A stretch of 5,223 nucleotides of DNA from 20-14-all-45-10 sp964435965. GTDB taxonomy: Bacteria; Chloroflexota; Dehalococcoidia; GIF9; AB-539-J10. The stretch's first letter is position 1. Every line of letters begins with the position of its first letter. The notes below the pieces were generated by a model, which searched no databases, had not been told where the DNA came from, and saw only the letters and a list, made by a program, of their open reading frames with translations. Position numbers and translations under genes: made by a program. The DNA lies in contig CAYTBB010000090.1 in the NCBI GenBank assembly GCA_964435965.1, positions 1 through 5,223 of the forward strand, in the 5' to 3' direction. Of this stretch, positions 1 to 5,223 are shown in pieces.

Positions 1-240
1 GTTCTTGCTCAAGCTGGAATCCCCCAAATCGCCAAGGAGCTAGCAGAAATATTAGGAATAGAGTTAGATGAAAATGGCTTTGTAAAGACTCCAGAGAAAC
101 TTTTGCAACCGCTGGATACTATAAAGCCCGGCATTTTTGCCTGTGGCTATGTTCACAGCCCACGGGATATCCCAGATTCCGTAACTCAGGCCTCAGGAGC
201 AGCGGGCAGGGCAGCTGAGGCCTTAACAGGAGGTAGTTGA
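1..240 (+). CDS. HdrA-like FAD-dependent oxidoreductase, 3' end only (partial)
   Basis: The reading frame is open from the first base and stops at TGA 238-240, giving the last 79 residues of a protein whose start lies upstream. The visible part is the end of a two-dinucleotide-binding flavoprotein fold. After a DENGF turn (residues 23-27) comes a PGIFACGY strand (43-50), then DIPDSV and an alanine/glycine-rich helix (56-75). This is the FAD-contacting C-terminal motif of HdrA/QmoA-type proteins. It aligns by eye with residues about 412-473 of the next gene (EFGF, DGIYICGS, DLSEGISQAYAAASKAA), so the two are paralogues. Unlike that neighbour, this protein stops just after the helix and has no C-terminal ferredoxin domain, as in QmoA. 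It lies 1 nt upstream of the next gene, whose ribosome-binding site is inside its coding end, so the two are probably translated together. Whether it carries the full HdrA N-terminal domain cannot be seen. Family assignment is fairly safe; the exact subtype is not. Confidence 0.8.
   Translation, partial: VLAQAGIPQIAKELAEILGIELDENGFVKTPEKLLQPLDTIKPGIFACGYVHSPRDIPDSVTQASGAAGRAAEALTGGS
228..234 (+). promoter_or_regulatory. Ribosome-binding site of hdrA
   Basis: AGGAGGT lies 7 nt before GTG 242, inside the last codons of the upstream HdrA-like gene. It supports the GTG start: the hdrA frame has a TAA at 224-226 and no ATG, GTG or TTG between that stop and 242. Confidence 0.85.
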
Positions 241-241
241 A

Positions 242-1921
242 GTGGAAGAGCCTCGTGTTGGTGTCTTCGTGTGTCACTGCGGCAGGAACATAGGGGCATA
301 TGTAAATGTTCCAGAGGTTGTGGAATATGTCAAAGGACTGCCCAATGTAGTGCATGCCGAACACAATCTATACACCTGCTCTGAAGAAGGAATCTCAGCA
401 ATAAAGAAAGCAATCCCAGAGTATAGTTTGAATCGGGTTATAGTAGCCTCTTGCACTCCCAGAACCCATGAGCCACTATTCAGGACTGCCTGTGAGGAAG
501 CAGGCTTAAATAAATATCTCTTCGAGTTTGTCAATATAAGAGACCAGTGCTCTTGGGTGCATATGCGTGAACCAGAGAAAGCAACTAAAAAGGCTAAAGA
601 TCTCATCAGGATGGGAGTAGCCAAGGCAAGGCTTTTAGAGCCGTTGGAGGAGATTGAGATCCCAGTGACTCCATCATGCTTGGTCATGGGTGGCGGCGTG
701 GTTGGGATGAGTGCTGCCTTAAATCTGGCTGAACAAGGTTTTGAGGTTCATCTAGTGGAAAAGGAAGAGAAACTTGGCGGCATCCTTCAGGATGTCTATA
801 AGCTCTTTCCTACTAATGAAGAGGCGAGTAAATTAGTGGAACCACTCATTCAAAAGGTAAATGACCACAGCAAGATCAAGACCCGTCTCTCCACCAAGGT
901 AAAGGATGTAAGCGGGTTTATAGGGAATTTCGATGCTACTTTAGAGCAGAATGGCAGGGAGGAAAAAGTCAAAGTTGGCACCATTATCGTTGCTATCGGC
1001 TCTGAGGAACTAAAGCCAGTAGGTCAATATGGCTACGGCAAGTTTCCTAATGTCACCACCCAGCTTGAGTCAGAACAGAGAATGAAAAGGGGAAAGTTTG
1101 ATGGGCAAAATGTGGTGATGATCAACTGTGTTGGGGCAAGGGTTCCTGAGCGAACCTATTGCAGTAGATTTTGCTGCATGACAGCGGTCAAGAATGCCAC
1201 CTCAATTAAGGAAAGTAATCCTAAGGCTAAGGTCTGGCTCCTTCACCGCGATTTAATGGCCTACGGGGTGGAGTTTGAAAATTATTATCGCAAATCCATG
1301 GAGCAAGGGGTTAGATTTATAAGATATGAACTGGAAAAGCCGCCTCGAGTCATCGGGAATGGGAAGGCTGAGAAGGTGAAAGTATGGCACCAGTTGAGGG
1401 GCAGGGAGGTAGAGCTTCCTACAGATATGGTGGTACTTACCACCCCCTTAATTCCCCGAGCCGACAATGAAGAAATCTCCAAGATGCTTAAGGTCTCCTT
1501 AGATGAATTTGGTTTCTTCCTGGAAGCACATTTAAAACTTCGACCTGTGGAATTTGCCATGGATGGCATTTACATCTGTGGCTCAGCAAAATGGCCTACG
1601 GATTTAAGTGAAGGGATTTCTCAAGCTTACGCTGCCGCTTCAAAGGCAGCAGGTCCCCTGAAAACAGGCTATGTAAAGCCTGAAGCCATAACTTCCTCCG
1701 TTAATGAGGATATTTGCTCAGGGTGTGGTATGTGTGTCACTGTCTGCCCATTCGGAGCTATGGAACTTGTATCTAAAAATGGCAAGAGGCTAGCTCAGTC
1801 CACTGTGGCTCAATGTAAAGGCTGCGGAGTTTGCGGAGCTACCTGCCCATCTGGTGCCATTAGCATGAATCATTTCAGGAACGAGGAGATCATGGCTCAA
1901 TTGGAGGCAGTCACAGCATAA
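242..1921 (+). CDS. hdrA: HdrA-like iron-sulfur flavoprotein (CoB-CoM heterodisulfide reductase subunit A family), short form
   Basis: Predicted 559-residue cytoplasmic FAD/[4Fe-4S] protein, the electron-splitting type of subunit in Hdr complexes. Residues 5-134 form the HdrA N-terminal domain: CHCGRNIG at 11-18, CSEEG at 46-50, ASCTPRTHEPLF at 69-80, then a FEFVNIRDQCSWVH block. A Rossmann FAD site follows, with GGGVVG at 150-155 and acidic E173 in VEK. A cysteine set C296, C307, C311, C312 (CX10CX3CC) matches the HdrA N-terminal-side cluster motif. DGIYICGS at 441-448 is the second FAD motif. Two CxxCxxCxxxCP ferredoxin clusters close the protein (C492/495/498/502 and C525/528/531/535). Methanogen HdrA is about 650 residues; this one is shorter because the ferredoxin domain normally inserted after the first FAD motif is missing (see findings). 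GTG is the only usable start. It is followed by mvhD, its usual electron-donor partner. The physiological acceptor is unknown, as no HdrB/HdrC is visible; a QmoB-like role is an alternative. Confidence 0.93.
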   Translation: MEEPRVGVFVCHCGRNIGAYVNVPEVVEYVKGLPNVVHAEHNLYTCSEEGISAIKKAIPEYSLNRVIVASCTPRTHEPLFRTACEEAGLNKYLFEFVNIRDQCSWVHMREPEKATKKAKDLIRMGVAKARLLEPLEEIEIPVTPSCLVMGGGVVGMSAALNLAEQGFEVHLVEKEEKLGGILQDVYKLFPTNEEASKLVEPLIQKVNDHSKIKTRLSTKVKDVSGFIGNFDATLEQNGREEKVKVGTIIVAIGSEELKPVGQYGYGKFPNVTTQLESEQRMKRGKFDGQNVVMINCVGARVPERTYCSRFCCMTAVKNATSIKESNPKAKVWLLHRDLMAYGVEFENYYRKSMEQGVRFIRYELEKPPRVIGNGKAEKVKVWHQLRGREVELPTDMVVLTTPLIPRADNEEISKMLKVSLDEFGFFLEAHLKLRPVEFAMDGIYICGSAKWPTDLSEGISQAYAAASKAAGPLKTGYVKPEAITSSVNEDICSGCGMCVTVCPFGAMELVSKNGKRLAQSTVAQCKGCGVCGATCPSGAISMNHFRNEEIMAQLEAVTA

Positions 1922-1922
1922 T

Positions 1923-1966
1923 CCTCATCTAACCTCTCCCTTGAGGGGAGAGGAGGAGAGGTGAGG
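1923..1966 (+). repeat. Long imperfect GC-rich palindrome between hdrA and mvhD
   Basis: Inner arms CCTCTCCC (1933-1940) and GGGAGAGG (1946-1953) pair perfectly around a 5-nt loop TTGAG. Outer arms 1923-1930 and 1959-1966 also pair over 8 positions, with one G-U in RNA, separated from the inner stem by an asymmetric internal loop (AA against AGGAG). No T-run follows on either strand, so it is not a standard intrinsic terminator. The CCTCTCCC...GGGAGAGG style is that of dispersed palindromic repeats common in some environmental bacterial genomes, but only one copy is in this window. In mRNA it could stabilise or mark a processing point between hdrA and mvhD; that is inference. Confidence 0.65.
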
Positions 1967-1972
1967 GTATAA

Positions 1973-1979
1973 AGGAGGT
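1973..1979 (+). promoter_or_regulatory. Ribosome-binding site of mvhD
   Basis: AGGAGGT sits 12 nt before GTG 1992, rather far for an optimal site, with a weaker AAGGT-like stretch at about 1980-1984. The mvhD frame has a TAA at 1989-1991 directly before the GTG, so translation cannot start further upstream. The site lies just outside the upstream palindrome and so should stay accessible. Confidence 0.7.
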
Positions 1980-1991
1980 AAGGTAAGATAA

Positions 1992-2423
1992 GTGAATGAG
2001 AATGGTTTTGAACCTGTAATTGTCGGTCTTTGTTGTAACTGGTGTGCCTATGCCGCCGCTGACCTTGCCGGCACCTCAAGGATGCAATATCCATCAAATA
2101 TCAGGACGATAAGGGTGATGTGCTCGGGAAGAGTTAGCGAACTTTTGATATTTAAGGCATTTGCTGCTGGGGCAGATGGTGTTTTAGTTGCTGGTTGCCA
2201 TCCTGGAGACTGCCATTATATAAAGGGCAACTTGAGCACTAGGAGAAGAGTTATAGGTATAAAGCCTTTCCTTGAAGCTATAGGGATTGAACCTGAGAGG
2301 CTGAGATTAGAATGGGTAGGAGCTTCTGAGGGAGCAAAATTCGCCGAGACAGTTAAGAGCTTTACCCAAACGATAAAAGAACTTGGGCCCAGCCCATTTA
2401 ATAGGAGGCAAAATGGACATTAA
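1992..2423 (+). CDS. mvhD: MvhD/FlpD-type hydrogenase/formate dehydrogenase delta subunit, [2Fe-2S] electron linker
   Basis: Predicted 143-residue soluble protein made almost entirely of one MvhD domain. The family carries a [2Fe-2S] cluster and passes electrons from a hydrogenase (MvhAG) or formate dehydrogenase (FdhAB) to HdrA. The hallmark residues are present: the CCNWCAYAAADLAG block with C14, C15 and C18, C44 in the VMCSGRV segment, and C69 and C74 in AGCHPGDCHY. RRRV and an LRLEWVGASEGAKFAE C-terminal block follow, all typical of the family. Length matches stand-alone MvhD/FlpD. The start is GTG, forced by the stop codon immediately upstream; the conserved domain begins at about residue 6, so little or nothing is missing. 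It lies directly between hdrA and fdhA and overlaps fdhA by 11 nt. The partner here is therefore most likely formate dehydrogenase rather than a hydrogenase, making FlpD an equally fitting name. Confidence 0.93.
   Translation: MNENGFEPVIVGLCCNWCAYAAADLAGTSRMQYPSNIRTIRVMCSGRVSELLIFKAFAAGADGVLVAGCHPGDCHYIKGNLSTRRRVIGIKPFLEAIGIEPERLRLEWVGASEGAKFAETVKSFTQTIKELGPSPFNRRQNGH
2403..2408 (+). promoter_or_regulatory. Ribosome-binding site that decides the fdhA start
   Basis: AGGAGG lies 4 nt before ATG 2413, within the 3' end of mvhD. It favours ATG 2413 over the in-frame TTG at 2383, which has no comparable site and would add ten residues (MGPAHLIGGK) unlike the FdhA N-terminus. Confidence 0.8.
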
Positions 2424-4443
2424 ATACGCACCTACCATATGTCCCTATTGTAGTTGTGGTTGTGGCATTAACCTAGTGATTAGAGACGGCAGGATAGTTG
2501 GGCAAGAACCTTGGAAAGAACACCCGGTAAACGAAGGAGCGAATTGCCCTAAAGGCAAGAATGCCTACGAGTACATCTATAGTGAAGACAGGCTAAAGAT
2601 GCCACTGGTAAGAAAGAACGGCGCTCTTCAGGAAGCCTCCTGGGAGGAGGCACTCGACCTAGTATCCTCGAAACTGAAGCAAGCTAGCCCAGAGGATTTT
2701 GGCTTTATCGCCTCGTGTAGGAATAGCAATGAGGATGCTTATGTCATGCAGAAATTCACCCGAGTCGTGATGGGCACCAATAATGTAGAATACTGCGGTA
2801 GATTGTGCCATTCTCCGGCTGCGGCTGCCCTAATTCCAGCGATGGGCTCAGGTGCAATGCAAACCTCGCAGCCTGAAATCGAACTTGCCGACTGCGTCTT
2901 CCTTGCTGGCGTCAATCTCCAGGAAACTTTCCCCCTGATAGCACGCAGGGTGCTCCGAGCAAAAACTAAGGGAGCCAAGGTTATCTATACCGACCCTAGG
3001 AAGACAGCTACAGCAAAGCATCTAGCTGACATCCACTTGCAATTAAAGTCGGGCACCGATACAGCCTTGATAAACGCCATGATGAGCATCATCCTTAGCG
3101 AAGGCCTGGAAAATAAAGAATTTATCGCCTCAAAGACTGCTGAGTTTGATGAACTGCGTGATTTCCTCTCCAAGATAGACTTAAAGCAGGCAGAAGAGAT
3201 TACCGGTGTGCCTCTAGAAAAGATTAGAGAGGCGGCGATTACCTATGCCAAGGCGAAGAGGGGTTGCATACTCTACGACCAGGGTATGTCCCAGCATTAT
3301 GTTGGCACTGGCAACGTTAGAACTCATGCCAACTTAGCTCTTCTCTGCGGGCATGCTGGTAAGCCAGGAAGTGGGATTAACTCCATGAGGGGGCAGATAA
3401 ACGGCGAGGGCAGTGGAGACATGGGCTGCCTATGCGTTTTCTATCCCGGATTTAAACGTGTGAGTGAGGAGACAGCAAAGTTCTTCGAGAACACCTGGGG
3501 GGTGCAAAACCTGCCAACAAAGCCAGGCATTACTTATATAGACATGCTGTATAAGTGCCCTTACCTCTATATTGTCGGGGGGGATCCCATGATGGTGGTG
3601 CCCGATGTTAACAGCGTGAAGAAAGCTTTAGAAAAGGCTATCTTCCTAGTGGTTCAGGATATATTCCCCACCGAGATAGCCAAGCTTGCCCACGTGGTGC
3701 TGCCAGCAGCTACCTGGGTTGAGAGGGACGCTACCCATACCTGGATAGACAGGCGAGTACAAAAAGTAAACAAGCTTGTTGACCCTCCAGGTGAAGCCAG
3801 GCCTGACTGGTGGATTATATGCCGGTTGGCTGAGAGATTGGGCTATAAGGACAAGTTTGATTTTGCCTCGGCTGGGGAGATATTTGAGGAAGTAAGAAGC
3901 TGCGTTCCACAGTATAAGGGTATAACCTACCAAAGGCTGGAGAACAAGGTCGGCGGAATTCACTGGCCCTGCCCTTCAGAGGAACACCCTGGTACACCTA
4001 CTATGTTTCTGCAGAAGTTCAACACTCCTGATGGTCTGGGGCACTTCCAAGTGGTGGAGTATAAGCCCCCGGCAGAAGTGCCGGATGAAAAGTATCCCTA
4101 CTTTCTAACTACCGGGAGAAGCATCTTTCACTATCATACAGGGGCAATGACGCGGAGAACCCCCAAGTTACTTGTCGAGGTTCCTCGAGGCTTTGTTGAG
4201 GTCAATCCTCAAGATGCCACGAAGGAAGGGTTGAAAGATAAGGATGTGGTCACTCTGAAGACAAGGCGGGGTAGCATAGAAGTTGAGACCAGGGTGACTG
4301 ATGAAGTGCCGCCGGGATTACTATTTACGCCCTTCCACTTTCCCGATTCATGTGCCAATGTATTGACAATCTCAGCCTTAGACCCCAGTGCCAAGTGTGC
4401 TGAAACCAAAGTATGTGCTGCCAAGATGGAGGTAAAGCGATGA
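2413..4443 (+). CDS. fdhA: Formate dehydrogenase catalytic (alpha) subunit, molybdopterin oxidoreductase, Cys-type
   Basis: Predicted 676-residue cytoplasmic enzyme interconverting formate and CO2 at a Mo or W bis-(molybdopterin guanine dinucleotide) site. The N-terminal [4Fe-4S] domain has C10, C13, C17 and C45 (CX2CX3CX27C) followed by K47, the conserved lysine between cluster and pterin. The metal ligand is C132 in GRLCHSP, followed by H133; these match Sec140/His141 of E. coli FdhF. C132 is encoded by TGC (2806-2808), so this is a cysteine rather than selenocysteine enzyme. R326 in the MRGQ...GDMG motif matches the catalytic arginine of FdhF. The pterin-dinucleotide-binding domain occupies about 560-672, with TTGRSIFHYHTGAMTRR and a C-terminal DSCANVLT...LDP block, both formate-dehydrogenase-like. 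There is no twin-arginine signal. Length matches methanogen FdhA (about 680), as does the N-terminal PTICPYC...EPWKEHPVNEG stretch. It overlaps mvhD by 11 nt and fdhB by 4 nt, implying translational coupling. Formate specificity is inferred from motifs and neighbours. Confidence 0.94.
   Translation: MDIKYAPTICPYCSCGCGINLVIRDGRIVGQEPWKEHPVNEGANCPKGKNAYEYIYSEDRLKMPLVRKNGALQEASWEEALDLVSSKLKQASPEDFGFIASCRNSNEDAYVMQKFTRVVMGTNNVEYCGRLCHSPAAAALIPAMGSGAMQTSQPEIELADCVFLAGVNLQETFPLIARRVLRAKTKGAKVIYTDPRKTATAKHLADIHLQLKSGTDTALINAMMSIILSEGLENKEFIASKTAEFDELRDFLSKIDLKQAEEITGVPLEKIREAAITYAKAKRGCILYDQGMSQHYVGTGNVRTHANLALLCGHAGKPGSGINSMRGQINGEGSGDMGCLCVFYPGFKRVSEETAKFFENTWGVQNLPTKPGITYIDMLYKCPYLYIVGGDPMMVVPDVNSVKKALEKAIFLVVQDIFPTEIAKLAHVVLPAATWVERDATHTWIDRRVQKVNKLVDPPGEARPDWWIICRLAERLGYKDKFDFASAGEIFEEVRSCVPQYKGITYQRLENKVGGIHWPCPSEEHPGTPTMFLQKFNTPDGLGHFQVVEYKPPAEVPDEKYPYFLTTGRSIFHYHTGAMTRRTPKLLVEVPRGFVEVNPQDATKEGLKDKDVVTLKTRRGSIEVETRVTDEVPPGLLFTPFHFPDSCANVLTISALDPSAKCAETKVCAAKMEVKR
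4428..4433 (+). promoter_or_regulatory. Ribosome-binding site of fdhB
   Basis: GGAGGT lies 6 nt upstream of ATG 4440, inside the end of fdhA. Together with the ATGA start/stop overlap it fixes the fdhB start. Confidence 0.8.
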
Positions 4444-5223
4444 AAGGAGATACGTACCTTGCCTGGTCAGCAAACGAGGAAATACTGAAGCGGGCTGGGT
4501 CTGGTGGTGTGATTACTTCCTTACTCAAATTTGCCCTGGATACTAAACGAGTAGACGCAGTAGTTGCTATTAAGGCGAGGGACGGCAATAGATATGACGG
4601 CATTCCTGTCTTGATTAGTGATCCCGAGGAGGTAATATCAACTGCAGGCTCTTTGCATTGCGTCACCGTCAATATTCCCAGATACATCAAGGAATATCTT
4701 GATGGCGCCTTTGATATGAAATTGGCCGTGGTGGGCAAGCCCTGTGATATCAGGGGAATTATCGAACTAGTTAAAAGGGAACAGATTAACCTGGATAATC
4801 TATTCCTCGTAGGCCTTAATTGCACCGGCACGCTATCACCGGTGGTAGCTAAAGAGATGCTTGTTGAGGAGTTTGGAGTTAACCCGCTCGACGTTGTCTA
4901 CGAGGATATTGAAGATGGCAAGCTTATTATTAGACTACAGGACGGAACAGAAAAAACAAAGGAGCTAAAGGAACTGGAGGAGAAGAGATATGGGCGGAGG
5001 GAGAATTGTCAAAGGTGTGAAGTCAAAATTCCCACAATGGCAGACATTGCCTGCGGGAAGTGGGGAGTAACTAACAATAAGAAGGCAACATTTGTGGAAC
5101 TTTGCTCCGATAAAGGCACTGAACTTTTTGAAGAAGCGGTCAAGGCTGGCTATATAAATGTTGAGCACCCGGATGATAAAGCTATAGAGGAGAGGAGAAA
5201 GGAAGAGCAAGAGGCGATTGAGT
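4440..5223 (+). CDS. fdhB: Formate dehydrogenase beta subunit, coenzyme F420 hydrogenase/dehydrogenase beta (FrhB/FdhB) family, partial
   Basis: Opens with ATG in an ATGA overlap with fdhA and stays open to the window edge: 261 full codons plus one base, with the end missing. Family members are about 350-410 residues, so perhaps two thirds are present. Visible hallmarks in order are SGGVITSLL (21-29), AGSLHCV (69-75), AVVGKPCDIRG (96-106), FLVGLNCTGT (122-131) and the cysteine-rich CQRCEVKIPTMADIACGKWG (190-209). C102, C128, C190, C193 and C205 are candidates for the family's [4Fe-4S] ligands. Relatives bind FAD and [4Fe-4S] and exchange electrons with coenzyme F420 (FrhB, methanogen FdhB), or act as the electron-relay subunit of FdhAB. 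It would carry electrons from FdhA to F420 or on to MvhD/HdrA. The sequence alone does not prove F420 use, since the family also includes members with other acceptors. The visible end (about 245-261) is a highly charged E/K/R helix. Confidence 0.9.
   Translation, partial: MKGDTYLAWSANEEILKRAGSGGVITSLLKFALDTKRVDAVVAIKARDGNRYDGIPVLISDPEEVISTAGSLHCVTVNIPRYIKEYLDGAFDMKLAVVGKPCDIRGIIELVKREQINLDNLFLVGLNCTGTLSPVVAKEMLVEEFGVNPLDVVYEDIEDGKLIIRLQDGTEKTKELKELEEKRYGRRENCQRCEVKIPTMADIACGKWGVTNNKKATFVELCSDKGTELFEEAVKAGYINVEHPDDKAIEERRKEEQEAIE

Noticed and set aside
274..687. 137-codon open frame on the minus strand inside hdrA
   Set aside because: Antisense to the conserved HdrA N-terminal domain; no motif, and the plus-strand gene fully explains the sequence.
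1933..1953. Intrinsic transcription terminator after hdrA
   Set aside because: The hairpin is followed by AGGAGAGG and a TATAAAGG stretch, with no U-run on either strand, and downstream genes are functionally linked to hdrA.
2383..2412. TTG at 2383 as the fdhA start, adding ten residues
   Set aside because: ATG 2413 has AGGAGG 4 nt upstream and gives an N-terminus starting close to the conserved PTICPYC motif, as in methanogen FdhA; the extra residues match nothing expected.
3646..3963. Two overlapping minus-strand open frames inside fdhA (to about 3997)
   Set aside because: Both are antisense to conserved molybdopterin oxidoreductase sequence, overlap each other in different frames, and show no family features.
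4325..4831. 168-codon open frame on the minus strand across the fdhA-fdhB junction
   Set aside because: It lies wholly opposite two well-supported genes with clear family motifs, has no recognisable domain, and its predicted protein looks like an antisense reading.
4965..5210. Minus-strand open frame opposite fdhB with hydrophobic residues suggesting a membrane peptide
   Set aside because: The hydrophobicity is the expected complement of the charged E/K-rich fdhB coding strand; plus-strand FdhB motifs at 190-209 show which strand is coding.

Overview
The window holds five consecutive genes on the plus strand, with no RNA gene, CRISPR array or transposase that I could find. It reads as the middle of one operon encoding a formate dehydrogenase joined to a heterodisulfide-reductase (Hdr)-type electron-transfer module. 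The order is: 3' end of an HdrA-like flavoprotein (1-240), complete HdrA-like iron-sulfur flavoprotein (242-1921), MvhD/FlpD-type [2Fe-2S] linker protein (1992-2423), complete molybdopterin formate dehydrogenase catalytic subunit FdhA (2413-4443), and 5' part of an F420-hydrogenase/dehydrogenase beta-type subunit FdhB (4440 to the window end). The last gene runs off the right edge without a stop codon.

Gene packing is tight: 1 nt between the first two genes, an 11-nt overlap between mvhD and fdhA, and a 4-nt ATGA overlap between fdhA and fdhB. The only real gap is 70 nt between hdrA and mvhD. It contains a long imperfect GC-rich palindrome resembling a dispersed repeat, followed by the mvhD ribosome-binding site. 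Every internal gene start has a good purine-rich Shine-Dalgarno sequence, and two of the four starts are GTG.

Inferred working model: FdhA oxidises formate (or reduces CO2) at a Mo/W-bis-pterin site with a cysteine ligand. FdhB and FdhA pass electrons to the MvhD [2Fe-2S] protein, which feeds the two C-terminal [4Fe-4S] clusters and FAD of HdrA. The FAD could then split or merge electrons between a low-potential carrier (ferredoxin) and another acceptor. No HdrB or HdrC is visible; they may lie outside the window or be replaced by another partner. Two points are unusual against the methanogen template. HdrA lacks the inserted ferredoxin domain, and it is preceded by a second HdrA-like protein that ends without C-terminal ferredoxin clusters. 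The pair plus MvhD resembles QmoA and a split QmoB.

The organism is an anaerobe, bacterial or archaeal. Strong Shine-Dalgarno sites, moderate GC, the short HdrA type and the intergenic palindrome make me lean to an uncultured anaerobic bacterium such as a Chloroflexota/Dehalococcoidia-like lineage. That placement is a weak inference. FdhA, FdhB, MvhD and the N-terminal part of HdrA also look very like methanogen proteins, so an archaeal source or ancient transfer is not excluded.
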